Assembly: GCA_023101725.1 (NCBI GenBank)
Contig: JALJCO010008669.1
Coordinates: 1-64,000, forward strand
DNA from: Atherinomorus stipes
Taxonomy: Eukaryota > Chordata > Actinopteri > Atheriniformes > Atherinidae
Direction of reading: 5' to 3'
DNA: 64,000 nt
Shown here: one piece after another, positions 27,001-45,105 of the stretch
Numbering within the stretch: position 1 is the stretch's first letter
Layout: each line of letters opens with the position of its first letter
The notes under the pieces: generated by a model
The model's input: only the letters and a program-made list of their open reading frames with translations
The model's database searches: none
What the model was told of the DNA's origin: nothing
Position numbers and translations under genes: made by a program

Positions 27001-29574
27001 AGAAAAATAAATATATAAACATTTCCTTCGATAGCTGAAAGGATAGTCTTCTTTAATTAAAGGCTATTCACTTCATGCAAGCTGATGATTGTTTTCCGAT
27101 CTGTATCGTTAACCCATAAAAAGTTAATGAAAGCTATCAGATTTGCTGTCAACACAGAGCTTAGTGGGTTTTTTCTTTGGTGCACAACAAGTAATCAGTT
27201 TTACATTTTAGGTTTGTTTGCAGAAGACTGAAAACAAAACTAATCACTAGCATCTGAGTGGCTAGTTGAAGCTGCACTCAGAGCGAGAACACACACAAGA
27301 CTACGAACAAAGATTACAACTTTTTTTTTATTATTATCGCAGACAGGTAGTATATGAGTGTCCATTAACTGATAAGTAGGAGATTACACCGCACAGAGTT
27401 ATCTGTGATGTAACAGCACAATGATTGGTTTAAACACATGAATACCTCATAAAATTTTAGATAAATTAAAAAAAAAACACACACCCCCCACACACAACTA
27501 ATATCAGTGAAATTTCAGTCATTTATATGACGTCTTTTAATGTTATCTTCTAAACCTTAGGTGATATAGAGAATGTGAGCAACTTCTAGTTTGGGGCTTA
27601 CTGAGCAAATATGTGAAGAAATTATAACACAATTTAGACTTGGCTATCAACCGCTGCCTATAATAACTCTGCAGTATTTCTATCAGCAACGCAATCTAAA
27701 ATCTATCAGTGTGTTATTCTTCAGAAATCTCTCAGGTCTCCAGCCCTTTGGTCCAAAAGCTGCTTTATTCAGACCATTTTATTTATGGCTTCATATACTG
27801 GGTTCATTTATATGTGATGATGAAACAGGTAAAAACTGCATGAAGACAACACAATAAATTTGTGTCGTTGTTGGTATCATTTTTTAAATTGTTAAGGAAA
27901 TGAAAGGACAGTTCTAAAGGTCCAGGTCAGGTTTCTTTATACCTGTCTAAAAGGCAATTGTGTTTCAAAGCAAGACATTCAGTTCAGCTCCCAGCTTTTA
28001 TGTGATCTGTCCTGCATGTCATTGACAGTTAAAACCAGTTTCTTATCGATCAGTGAAAATACTGTTCTGTGGATTTTCTAAATGGCAAATTATAGTTTGT
28101 AATTTCCTGGAAAACATTTTAAAATGTTTATAAATCAGGATGATCCAATAAAAGATTTAAGTCTGAATTTCAGCAGTGCTGACATTGGATGATGGGCTGT
28201 CCTGAAAGGCGTTGGAGGTGGCAGTTACAGACAATCTGTCAATATGCAGAAGCAAAACACCACTTATTGGCAATTCAAATATTAAAATGGGAAGGTTCTC
28301 CTCAATAAGCTAATAAACTTTCCAGAGCACCGGTGCTGTGGAAGCTCATGCTCATGGTGTAAGCCTGCAGACATGCCAACCTGCCACTGACACAGACGTA
28401 TTTGGGTGAATCTGCACTGACAGAGGCACATTCCACGCATGATTTGAAGTCAAGCTGCTGAACAAGTATCGTGTCTTCAGTGCCACTTCATAGCCAACTG
28501 TGCTGTGTCCAGTCTGCCCTTGTTATGACCAATACACAATGCTGACATTCAGACACTGTTTCCGTATACACACACACTCCGCTTGGTATCAGCACTGGCA
28601 GCGAGCACGAGCCTCTGCATGACGTCTGTGAGCACCAGCCATTTGCTTTGTTTTAAGTTGGTTCTGTTTTCTCTGCATGAATACAGCCACTAAAGTGATG
28701 CTTTTTAGACTCTGATATCTGATCTAAGGTATCTGAGGGGAATTTCTGAACAAAAAACATAAATATATAATGTTATGGTGTTGCTGCAGAAGCATTACAA
28801 ACACTATCAATTAAAGAATAATTTGTGGTTTAAAAATGGATGCCTGCAACTTAACGCAGCAACAGTAACACTAAAGAAGATAAAACCAGCATTGACTGAG
28901 CTTATTCTTTCTCATTTCCACCCCATCAATCAGCTTTTTCTTTTATTTCTAGCCCTTTAACGCTTTGGCCTAACTTTTCACCTCTGCATCATCTTCTATT
29001 TAAGCTAAATCCAGCATGCGTTTAGACGTTTCATTACAAAAGAAATGCATTTACATCTCCCCTCTTTCCTTAAACTAACTTGAATTCTTCCTCACTCCAT
29101 CCTCCGAGTCTCTTTCCCTTTCTACCTCTGGCTCTTTATCCTACTCCACATTCTTAGCTCAACACACACACACACTGCTCTGTATGTGTGTGTGTTGTTC
29201 AGTGTGCAGGGAGAGAGCAGCTGGAGCATCTGCAGTTGTCTCCTCTGACAGCAGCACAGCATATGGCAGGGCCCTGTGAAGGATGGGTGCTGTCACCCGG
29301 CAAAGTGCTTACCCACCGACAGGAAAGGCGAACCGCACTAACACTGTGAGGAAAAGGAGGAAACAGCTGAACATCAGCACCCCACTCATTTATTCTCCCA
29401 CCACCACCCCACCCTAAGAGGACAGAGCATTGAAGCCTCGAGGAAAGGACTTCCAAACAGCTAATGGCAGCCAAGATGGCAGTCTCCAAACATTACAGTA
29501 AACATCATCAAAGATCATCTACGTGCAGAAAATCAAGAAAACTCTGGGTCACCTTCCAGCTCAGACATGGAGGC
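24036..29574. other. Intron 4 segment, nothing recognised
   Basis: 5.5 kb of intron-like DNA with GAT-rich (24,493-24,510) and poly-A short tracts. I see no coding similarity, RNA gene or paired transposon ends. Confidence 0.5.
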
Positions 29575-29830
29575 AGTGGTTCTCAGAGAGGCATGAGAAT
29601 GCATGACCCGTATAGCACCGTGGCCACAGGACTGCTGGAGGTATTCTGTGGAGTCTGGCATCAGGACATCTGAAGCAAATCCTCAGAGTTCTGTGGGCTG
29701 GAGGCTCTGCATTGGGCTCATTCCAGCGCATCAAGCGAATACTCGATAGGGTTGAAATAAGGGAAGCGGATCAATGCTTTGGGCTCACTGTTGAGTTCCT
29801 CGAGCTGTTCTTCAGCTGTGTTCATTGTGT
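29575..29830. repeat. Degenerate dispersed repeat fragment
   Basis: GTCTGGCATCAGGACATCTG through AATACTCGATAGGGTTGA has the pattern of a repeat frequent in fish genomes (CTGGCACCAGGAC...GATTGGATTGAGATC). Remembered similarity only. Confidence 0.4.
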
Positions 29831-30279
29831 GCCAAAGCACGTTTGCGTGTGTGTGTGTGTGTGAGTGTGCGTGTGCGTTCCCATTTTCCAGCATTTATAT
29901 GTAACCCCCCCCCCCCCCTTCTCCTTTTTTTTTTCTTATAAAAAGTAAGTATCAATGAATAACTAATCAAATTTAAATAAGGAAAATGATGTAGGTGATG
30001 AGGAAAGTTGGCACAGGACCCAACTTCACCAACAGCTCAACAGCCATTTTAGACTAATCTCGAGAAATTGTGATGGTTTGTTTGATTAATCACATCCTTC
30101 CAATCTTCCTCATCCTCTGCCTGAACCAGACAGGGTGCAAGTCAACAGTCTTCTTCTCTTTCTACAGCTCTGCACTTTTAAGCTTTAATCATCTAATTAT
30201 AAGGATCTGATTTAAATTCCTCATGCTTGCACAGCTTGATTTACTTTTTTCAAGTTAAATTTTCTATCCTTCACTTTTA

Positions 30280-30425
30280 TGTAAAGGACATATAAACCTG
30301 TGTTTGATTGTTTTATTTTGTTTTTACCTTTGACATTACTCTGTTTTTACCTGTTTCGTGTGAAGCACTTTGCAACCCATGTTCTTAAAAGGTGCTATAT
30401 AAATAAAAATGTGCCTTACCTCCTG
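30280..30425 (+). mobile_element. LINE 3' tail
   Basis: GTGAAGCACTTTGCAAC, then AAAAGGTGCTATATAAATAA, then a C/T-rich end is the standard 3' tail of L2/CR1-like fish LINEs. Nothing coding is left. Confidence 0.65.
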
Positions 30426-35529
<5,104 letters not shown>

Positions 35530-35880
35530 CCAACCTCCATCCATCCATTCATGTTCCATACAGCTTACTCCATCGCTGTGTCCTGGGGGGATTGGAGCGT
35601 ATCCCAGCAGCTACTGCGTGAGAGGCAGGAAACATCCTGGACAGGTTGCCAGTCAGGGCCAACACCGCAAGAAAAACAACCACTTACACTCAGTCCTAGA
35701 AAGAATTTCAAGTGATGCATTAACCTAACATGCATGTCTTTGGACTGTGGGAGAAAGCCAGAGTACCTGGAGAAAAACATGCATACACGTGGAGAACATG
35801 TAAACTCCACACAAAGGAAAGCCCCACTAACCATGGCTAAACGCAAGAACCTTCTCGCTTTGAGGAAACAATGCTAACCG
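35530..35880. repeat. Teleost dispersed repeat (SINE/LINE-derived)
   Basis: The order CATCCATCCATTCAT, GGATTGGAGCGTATCCCAGC, GGACAGGTTGCCAGTC, CTAACATGCATGTCTTTGGA, TGGGAGAAAGCC, GTAAACTCCACAC matches a very common fish repeat. Exact family not assigned. About 10-15% diverged by eye. Confidence 0.7.
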
Positions 35881-37193
35881 CAAAACTACTGTTCATCCCC
35901 CTATGTTCTTTTTATTTCTGAAAATATTGCTTTATGACTCTGACTGGGTAGCTGGATTCATTATCATACAGCAGATTAGAGGTGATCAGACACCGTTAAG
36001 ATTGTATAATGATGGATAAAGAATTTGAAAATCTGACATGGCTACCTTTTTATACAGTGAACTGTAATAAAATTAATCCTTAAAGACACAGTGTAACTTT
36101 TAGACCTCAAAAATATGCTTTTCTAACTCATTTTAATGGCACACCTACATTCATTATGCGCATTTTCTAGCCGTCACTGCCCCGAGGCTCATAAACAACA
36201 GTATGTGAGTTATCAACCCAGGACACGCCTGTGACGTTGCAGCCGACTATTGGTTGCGCATCGTGTCACTTACTAGCAAACGGATATGAACCAGATATGA
36301 ACACAGGAGGTGTTCTGAACGCACATCATGTCGGATTTGGTAAAGAGACCAAGGGGCAAACTCCGCTGGAGAACAGTGAGCCCACTTATGCAATGCAAAA
36401 AAGTAATTCTGTCTTCATCCGCTAGAGACTGGCTCCAAAACAGAGCAAATCCCCACAGACTCCCATGTTAAAAACGCCAACTTCACCGCAGAAATAAACA
36501 TGTTTACAGCACTGATTCAAAAAATCCTTTTAGGTTTAATAGGTCAAGTTTACCCTCGTGTCAACTGTGTGGGGGTGAATTTTTTTATAACTCATCCATC
36601 TAGATGTTATTTAATCTTGAAATTACAAATAATTAGGGGCGTGTCCTTTTGATTGACATGCGGCAGAACGGCCTGCCGATTGGTAGCTCCAAGTTAGCTC
36701 CTTGTTTGCTCTCGGTAAGGTCTCAGTTTGTAGCAGAGTAATAACGGCGGTTTTTAGTCAGATGATTGCAAGTCCAAACATGTCTTGCCTTTACCCCGGC
36801 GCTTAGGGGGCTAGTCTTTGTTAGTTCCTGTTAGTTTCGAGTTTGCTCGGTTAGCGTTTAGCCCAGAGTACGTTGGCTCTCAACCATTTCTCCTTCGGCC
36901 GCACTGTGCCCATTTTAGTATTTTCCAGGTGTGATGACACACGTGACTCGGCAAGATGGCGACGGTGGGACACGCCCAACTGGCTTCACTTTTCTCAATT
37001 CAGACCAGACCGGAAACTACGTCCATCTCTATTAACAGACTCTGAAAGAAACACAAGGAAACAGGAAGAGAGGAAAAGAAAGAGAAGAAGCGACAGAACA
37101 AGAGTCAAGATTAGACTGTCTTTTTTCTGACTGGAGCGAGCTCACAGTATGCAAGATGGATGCTGGTTTAGCCATCGATAGGAGGCGCGCCAC

Positions 37194-38874
37194 CAGGGCT
37201 GGACTGTGACAAAAAAATCAGCCCGGGCATTTTGAACTGAGACTGGCCCACCAGATATCGATGGAACAATGATTACACCTCTGAATGAAAACAAGTGCTT
37301 GTACACTGTCTTGTTTGGATGTACGTGTCTAATGTTGCCTACTTGTCTAATAAACTCAAACCTGAACCTTCCGCCCCTATCTAAAGACATGTACGCTAGG
37401 TAAACAGATCTCCCTTAAAAAAGAGACAGCATGTCTCAATGGGACTTACCTGTATAAATAAAGGTTAAAAAAAGATAAATAAAAACCATCCTCCCAGTCC
37501 TGTTATTCTATACAGTCTATTAAGTGTCTGTAAGCCTAAAGGATGAATAAGGTGACAAAAAGCTCTAATATAATCAGCAGGCTGTTATAATGGCCAAATT
37601 ATTGTTCCATAAAAACAAACAAGAACCAGGTGATAAAGGTAACCAATGAGCTCTATTTATCTTTATCAAATCTGAACTTTTTTCAAGTACAAGTAGGACA
37701 GCCCCCTACCATACTCATGCCATAGGCCCCAACTACAATCTTAACTCCAAACAGGCTTGATAAACTGTATAGCCTAGATACCTTCAACCTTAAAATCAGT
37801 GCTTCTGAACTATAGCTGTTCATGAACTGGGTAACCTCTCCATCACAGCATGTGATGATAGTTAAATAATTTAAATATAACAGCTACACACTGTGAAGTC
37901 ACATTACAATTCCAATCTTTATCGCAGAATAATATGCCATAAATGACTGAAATATGGAGATTAAAAACAAACAAACCCTCGTGTCAGAACAGTTATTTTA
38001 TTTTCTCCTGATGCAACCGTTTCATTTAGTGGGCTTGCTCTAAATATTCTTTCAAGTTCAGTTCAGTTCTCGGAAAACACGATGACGTTTAAACCTAACA
38101 ATAGCTACTGGATCCTTTTTACTAAGAATTACCGTTAAAGACAGTATTCATCTCTGCACGTGCCTGCCTGTGATGTAGGCGACACATCGGCGTAGCAGGA
38201 GAAATACTCCAGCTGATTTCCACATTCACCTCCCTGGTAGATTTATGGAAACGCTGATATCCGTGTCTGACTCAGCTGACGACGATGCGCGCGCCGCCTG
38301 TGCGCTGTGTGATGCACAGCCTGCTTACAACTACTGACTTTCAAAGAGTTATCAAGCACAACAAAAATGAACTAGACTTGATCTATATCAGACCCAGGTA
38401 GAGTGTAGTTCAACTTTCTTACCCCCCACCAGGGTCTGCCGCAGGTCTCCCCTCATCCACCTGCTGGCGACCTCTGCCTTCGTCACCTGCGGCTGAAAGT
38501 TCCTCTACAGCCTCCAGCAAACATCTGTGTTATTTATTGCATTTGGCAGCATCTGTATGAAGATCTAGCCTCTTTAATTCCCAATTTTCCCCCTGAAAAC
38601 TTTCCGTGCTTTGCTCTTCCTGTAGTTCTCTGTGTGATTGATTGATTAGCAACAGTGGCCCAAGATGGAGGGGGGCATCGGCCCTCAGCTGTAATTGGTC
38701 TAGCCCACAATCACTCAGGAATAATGGGCCGATCTACCAGTTTGTACCAAAAGGCATGAGGACTTATGCCACTGACTACAAGAGCAACTATACTGAAAGA
38801 AAAAAAAAGGCCCGCGCCGGCCCAAAATCACCATCAGCCCACTGGGAAAATGCCCGATGGCCAGTCCAGCACTG
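37194..38874. mobile_element. hAT element nested in the TTAA element
   Basis: Left end CAGGGCTGGACTG with AGCCCGGGCATTTTG; right end, inverted, CAGTGCTGGACTGGCCA with ATCGGGCATTTTCC. The 8-bp flanks CGCGCCAC and CGTGCCAC agree at 7 of 8 positions. 1,681 bp, no transposase frame, so non-autonomous. Confidence 0.75.
37280..37486 (+). mobile_element. LINE 3' tail inside the hAT
   Basis: Ends with TCTCAATGGGACTTACCTG, TATAAATAAAGGTT and an A-rich GATAAATAAAAA run, the usual 3' end of a fish non-LTR element. 5'-truncated. Confidence 0.6.
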
Positions 38875-38919
38875 CGTGCCACTGAGAAAACTGCTAAAAG
38901 TTCCATTGTGTGTCTTTAA

Positions 38920-41485
38920 AATCTATTGATAAACTGCATGTAAATATCAAAGGCCCCACCAAACGGAGACAGTGGCAACAGATCTAAAGAAAGTATGCAA
39001 AACAAAATGTTTCCCCTCATAGCACATCAAGTACAGTGGAGGAGGCACCCTCTTTATTTGCAATGATGACTGTTTTTGTGCTGACATGTACACCACTTAT
39101 CTTTGAATGCATCTGTCATATCAAAAATGCATAAAAAAAGCAATAAACAACTGAGCATAAAACAGAATGAGATGGCGACTGTTTTTTCTCATGCATACTG
39201 GCTTATTTTGAATTCTCTGGAGGACCACTTGCTGCATTCATGCATTGGCTCATTCAGAGATTTTCCACATAAATGCTGGCAAGATGACAAGGTAAAGTTC
39301 ACACAGCATAGTCTTTAATGCAGCCTCACATGAAGCAATCTCAGGAGAATGACTCAAAGATTGAAGGGCAACCGGGAAACTCAAACTTGCTCTTGTAAAT
39401 CTGCCAATTCCGCAACACCATCAAGTAACTGTTAGGAGGTACTCAGTCGTTGACAACTGAGAACTGGTTAAAAGAAAGAACAAAACACTCCTGTTAAAAG
39501 TCGATGGAGCCATGTTTTCGCTCCACACTGGTCATCACAGCTAATGCTCATAGATCTTGTGTGCACACTAATGCACACGTGTTTAGTCCTGGTACTTACA
39601 CTCGGCTGCTTTTGCATAGATCTCAACAGGAGTTCTGCTGACAGATCACAGTAGGGAGCACTAAGATGAAGTGTCAATGCAACTGTAAGATCCTGTGTCA
39701 AATCCCCTGTTTGGATCTGAGGGAACAGGCAGTCAAAGACGGGATTGGTGGAGGAGTACAGTGCATATGCAGTTACTCCCACTACTGCTCATGCAGGGGG
39801 CCCTTCAATGTAATCCCCTGCCTCTCGAGGCTGCATACGCAAAAGAAGCTGACAGAAATAACCATGCAAACACACACAGATGTAAGCATGAATGCATGCC
39901 AATTCACAAAATTGACAAATCTATGCACTCCACTTTTTACAACACTAGTTTATTCATCATATTGCCAGTAAGTGCAGCAGAAGGGAAGTGTCAGTCTTTA
40001 AAAGAAATAGACCAAAGATTTCAACAGCAGCAGAGCCAAGTAGGCTTGAAAACAAAGTCAAACTTGTGTGACCTCAGTGCACTTTCTGTGTATGTCGCTG
40101 GGTAGACATGAAGCAATAAACCAGAAGACAAGAATCCCTCCCAAACATCTAAAGGACTTCTCCTTTTTTTGCTGCCTTTCACTCCCTCTTTTATGTCCTT
40201 TAAACATGTTTGAAAGACCTGTTATGTGAGACCCAGATGAAGCCCTCAGGCGCAGAAACGACTTGTGAAGTTGTGTTATTTGGGTATGAAACAAGACTAC
40301 CAGTGACGAGTGAGGACTTCCCCAGTGGCAGTATCGAAAGCCAAACTAAGGAGTGAAGAGAGAGGTTGGCAGGAGAGACAGAGATGGTGGGGGGAGGAAG
40401 CCAAGAGGAAGAAATCAGGAGAGGTGAGAGGGAATGCTGGAAGAAGCCTGAGCAGACTCGCTGCAAAGAGAAAGAGAGGTGTGACTTTTTCAGAGCTCAC
40501 CCATGACAGTAAGGTGACTGTGCGTGTATGTGTGCATGCATACAGAGACCGATGATGAGGGCGTGTGTGTGCTGAGCTCAGCTAATGCCATGCTGCCATC
40601 TCCAGTGAGGCATCAGAAACCTGCGTTGGCAGAGAATCAACTGCAGGTCAGATCACTCGCGCTCACTGTTTCAGGGAGCCAGCCAAGGTGGTGGGCATGC
40701 AGCCACTCTGACAGAATACCAAAAAGACCCGGACAGTGGTGGAGGGGGTCAGTGCAACTGAGACATCCGACTGGAAACGTGTGAACTATGAAAAAGGCTG
40801 GGATGAAAGAAAGATTAACAAGCTCTGATAGGAAAACGTGTCACTGCACACCTTCAGAGAAATATATAGATCTTGTTAATGTTTGAAAAAGGTACGAATT
40901 TTGTGTGAAAAATAACACTTACAGTGCAGACATGTACAGGTGCCACTCAGTAAAAAACAGTGAAGATTTTCAGAACTGAAAACCAGAACTGAAGAGTAAA
41001 GTTTCCCACCCTTCCAGAAAAGAGACTGAAGGTGATGAGGAAGGTGAGAAAACTGAAGTCAGAGTTGCAGTCAGAAAGATTGAGGAAGGGGGAGCAGGAG
41101 TGATGCCAGGCTGTTTAAGTGAGCAGGGCATCCATATTCAGCCGTAGGGCTCAGGGGCTCAGTTGGCACACAGAAAGAGAAGGTCGTCAGAAGAAGAGCT
41201 GGCATGTAGAAAAATAACAGCCGACAGCGGTCAGAGTGAACATCTCTCTTTCCGTCCAGCCCTCTCTTGGACATCTTTCACAACTTCCTACATTACAGGA
41301 ATAAAACACGTGACCAAAAATAGACAAAACTTTTATTAATTAGCAAACTAAATTGAAAGAGCTATTAGTTTATACATGAATTAACCAGGACTTAGTTAGG
41401 ACAGAGATCCATCCTGCTATGATATCAGAGTTTAAGTCTTATCTGAAACCTCATCCATTGAAACTTATTGGCAGATGCACAAAGA
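38920..41485. other. Intron 3 segment, nothing recognised
   Basis: Several short frames on both strands have no recognisable domain. No paired repeat ends seen. Confidence 0.5.
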
Positions 41486-43359
41486 GGCCCTCATTTATCA
41501 AACGAGCATAGAAATGAGCGCACATTTGATCATAAAAAGGATCATACAATTGGACCCGCATGTGATTTATTAAAACGTTCATATCGGACCAACGTCATCG
41601 AACGAAAAAAAGAGTACTGATAAATACCACAGCTGAAATCCATCGTCATTTAAATGTCACACCCACGGTTACACTCTTAAATATGCATGTTTCTGAGGCT
41701 TCGCCCAGCGAAGCTGAACCATGGAGAGGACAGATTCTGCCAAAAGATAAACTTATGGGGGGGATCAAGACAGAATTCCTTTTTTGTGAGGTGGGAAAGA
41801 ATAAAGAGTTGCTGTTTGGTAGCTTAAAAACGGTCAGAGACATGCACAAAAATGCTACACGGAATCAGTCAGGATAAGTCAGCCTCACCTGTGTTGAACG
41901 ACTCCGGCTGAGATATTAACAAAAGTCTCAATCTAGGCCTGGTTTATATGGTTAATTTGTTTCATTAGTTATGAAATTTAATAATAGCCCACATCCAATA
42001 GCAACGTCACAACTCTTTAGCCAATGGGTCAAGAAAAAGTGGTCCAATATGAAACTCACCACCAAACACTGTCTCACCAGCCCCCACCTGTCATGAGTCC
42101 GACCGCTGCGCACTAACAGGTGGAGGCCGGTCGGATCCGAGCCTGACCCAGACAGGGACAGAAGAAAAGACGACTTGCATTAGCAAAGCTGAGAAACAGT
42201 CTGATTGAGCACTTACACTGTATACAACTTTAAGATATAGATTACTTATATTAGAAACGTCAGATCAGCTCCTTTCTCCTCTGTATCTCCAGTGGGGGCT
42301 ACAGAGTGGCTTCTGTCTCCTCTGTATCTCCAGTGGGGGCTGCAGAGCGGCTCCTGTCTCCTCTGTATCTCCAGTGGGGGCTGCAGAGTGGCTCCTGTCT
42401 CCTCTGTATCTCCAGTGGGGGCTGCAGAGCGGCTCCTGTCTCCTCTGTATCTCCAGTGGGGGCTACAGAGTGGCTCCTGTCTCCTCTGTATCTCCAGTGG
42501 GGGCTGCAGAGCGGCTCCTGTCTCCTCTGTATCTCCAGTGGGGGCTGCAGAGTGGCTCCTGTCTCCTCTGTATCTCCAGTGGGGGCAGTGCGGCTCCTGT
42601 CTCCTCTGTATCTCCAGTGGGGGCTACAGAGTGGCTCCTGTCTCCTCTGTATCTCCAGTGGGGGCTGCAGAGCGGCTCCTGTCTCCTCTGTATCTCCAGT
42701 GGGGGCTGCAGAGTGGCTCCTGGCACATCAAAACTTTCCATCAGCTGCCTCAGCGATGCCGTGTAGCACCACAGAGGACAGGATTGTATTGCAGACTTTC
42801 TCCAAGTCTAAAGCAGCGTTTCATCCCACTGCTCCGACACATCTCCACCTGCCCTCCTGCAGCCCAAAGCAGCACTCCACCTTGGCACGTGCACGCATAC
42901 TGATGCCTACCTGCACTCCTGCTCTGCTGCAGGTTTACCAGCGGGGTGATGAGATGCAGGAGAGTGCAAAGCACTTGTCCTTAGAACTATATGTTAACGA
43001 TTTTAATAATTTTTTGAGATTAATGGAGGAATAAAATTCAGTTACAGCTATTTTTGTAATTTTGGGAATACATTCCTTTTTTTCTCCCTTTTTCTTTGCA
43101 AATGGGTTCATTCTTAGTGCTGGATATGTGAATACTTATGATTAAATGGCGGTTTGTGGTTTGATTAATAAATATTTTCATGTTCTGCTGTGCTGCGCTG
43201 CAAACCCTCACTGACTCAAACTTGCATACACGAACTCAGAGCTGTTGTGAGATTTGATCGTATCCTACGATCTCGTCCGAATTGATAAAAGAAGAGTCTT
43301 GCGTGGAAATGGTTGTATGCACAGATTTTCGGCGTACGATCGTTTGATGAATGAGGGCC
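41486..43359. mobile_element. PIF/Harbinger-like element carrying a minisatellite
   Basis: Ends GGCCCTCATTTATCAAACG and, inverted, GGCCCTCATTCATCAAACG, flanked on both sides by AGA, a 3-bp duplication as in PIF/Harbinger. The frame near 41770-41860 (EVGKNKELLFGSLKT) recalls the Myb/SANT-like accessory protein of Harbinger elements. No transposase core was recognised. Confidence 0.6.
42269..42716. repeat. 41-bp minisatellite, 11 copies
   Basis: Units begin CTCCTGTCTCCTCTGTATCT and continue CCAGTGGGGGCTGCAGAGYGG. Starts at 42269, 42310, 42351, 42392, 42433, 42474, 42515, 42556 (38 bp, short by three), 42594, 42635 and 42676, then a 5-bp stub. Variants alternate GCGG/GTGG and CTACAG/CTGCAG, showing some higher-order pairing. 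All three plus frames are open because 41 is not a multiple of 3. Confidence 0.97.
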
Positions 43360-44432
43360 AGAGTGTTTCAGAGGGGAAAAAAATCTAATCTCTATTGAAA
43401 GTTGAGCTTTAGAAGCGAGTGTCAGCACAAACATGTCTATTGACATTCTCTCTACCAATGTCAATAGCAGCTGATTATGTTAAGACTGACCAATAGCTTT
43501 GACTCCATTGGATGTGCTTTACTCACCCACACAGAATGCCCGATCACCTCCATCAGTTACTGAGGCCAACAAACTGACAAGCTCATACCCACAGCTTCAA
43601 TTAAATTTAACAAAACAAATTCTCACTCTCCAACTGCAGATATAAAACCAGACCACAACAATAAAACCTGCTGGAAGTGGATTCTCTGGCCACCTCATAT
43701 CCCTATAAGCTCACTTAGCCTTTGGCTACAACCACTGACTGAATGGGAGACTTTACGTGGAAACCATTTGAATACAAAGCAGCTTGCAGCAGAGGATGAG
43801 AACTTTCCATCTCTCCTTTTTGAGCTGTCAGAGCAAGAGTCTGGGGGGGGGGGGGGGGGGGGGGGGCTGTTTTCTCTGGGAAAATGAGGAGGAAGGAACA
43901 GGGGGGTGTCAAGAGACAACTTACAACCCACCCAACAGCCTCAGAGGAGAAAACCAGCACATTAAGCCAGGGAGAGAAATGATGTAGCCAAGCATGGTGC
44001 AAAGGGGGGCTGCCACTGCTGCCTGAATCTATCTCCATTAGTAAGTACAGACCATCAGAGGATCCAGACACAGACACATGCTCTCCAGTGGGGAGCTCAA
44101 GAGCTGACTGATGCGGATGGCATGTTTTATCAGATAATATCAGACTCTGCAGTCAAAGATCTGCCATCATAACTAGGCCCAAACATTAGACTGTATTTAT
44201 ATCCTGTTTTTCAAATAATCCAGAAACACTCAGCGTGCAGAGAACTCTTTACATAAACACAACTAACTCAGTCTGCATGAAATTAAACAAAACAGTAATG
44301 AGTTTTATAAAGACAAGGCGCATAAAAGCTTTTCATATTTGCAACTCTGCAGTGGTACTTTTCCATACACTGTTTTTATATCCATTTCTCAATACTTGTC
44401 CTGTATTTATCCTTCAACCGGACAAGTTTACA
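43360..44432. other. Intron 3 segment with a long G run
   Basis: Contains a 24-base G homopolymer at 43843-43866. Nothing else recognised. Confidence 0.5.
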
Positions 44433-44880
44433 TTAAAGGTACAGTGTGTAAGAATTAATGACATCTAGTGGTAAAGATGGGTTTTTGGAAGAAAAGATGT
44501 TTTCCTTCAAATGACTTCATATTCCATAGTCCTGTTGTGAATGTAAAGCCACTGTCAGGCTTGCATTGGGCACATGAGCAGTAAAGTCCATCCTATCTTT
44601 AAACAGACTAGTTTTTTTTTTAAACATGCCACTTCCTTGCGGACTTATCGTGTCCCGGGCGCTTTCAGGCGTCAGGACATGTTGTGGAAAAGTCAGCACA
44701 GCCCCACTCTCCCTTCAGCCCTGTCCAGAACATTTTGTTGTGCATTCAGTCAAAATGACGTGACACATTTCCACTTTTATGACATGGGGTCCAGCCACAC
44801 ACATGTCCACTACATCTCCGAGGTAAAAGACTGGAATGCATGTCTGAATGCAAGCAATATTATCGCTTTCAGGAAAGTAA
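44433..44880 (+). mobile_element. TTAA-type MITE, right end missing
   Basis: TTAAAGGTACAGTGTGTAAG then GACATCTAGTGGTAAAGATG, a terminus seen in many fish genomes and shared with 20935-20987. The other end is replaced by the low-complexity tract at 44890. Confidence 0.6.
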
Positions 44881-44889
44881 AGAGGGGAT

Positions 44890-45105
44890 AAAAAAATATA
44901 AATTCTAAAAAAAATTTTTTTTTTGGGGGGTGAATATTTATATAAAAAAACTTTTAATTTTTAAATTTCCAAATTTAATTTAAAAAAAAAAAAAAAGTCA
45001 CCACACAATTTTTTTGGAAAAAAAAAGGGAAATTCCCAAAAAAAAAAAAAACACAAAAAAAAAAAAAAATCAAAAAAAAAAAAAAAAATAATTCTTTTTC
45101 CCCAA
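44890..45105. repeat. Homopolymer-rich low-complexity tract
   Basis: Almost only A and T runs of 8-16 bases with isolated GGGGGG and CCCC. It does not look like a tandem repeat of any unit and may be poor-quality consensus. Confidence 0.7.

Larger units (their letters stand above)
36080..38919. mobile_element. TTAA-flanked element, host of a nested hAT
   Basis: TTAAAGACACAGTGTAAC at 36080 is answered by AGTTCCATTGTGTGTCTTTAA ending at 38919. The parts belonging to this element are 36080-37193 and 38875-38919. The middle is a younger hAT. No transposase recognised. Confidence 0.65.

Noticed and set aside
42269..42716. Regular repeats suggesting a CRISPR array
   Set aside because: Units are contiguous with no spacers, and the genome is vertebrate. 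It is a minisatellite.
42306..43034. Long open frames (up to 242 codons) with repeated peptides
   Set aside because: They are three-frame read-throughs of the 41-bp minisatellite. No start context, domain or splice evidence.
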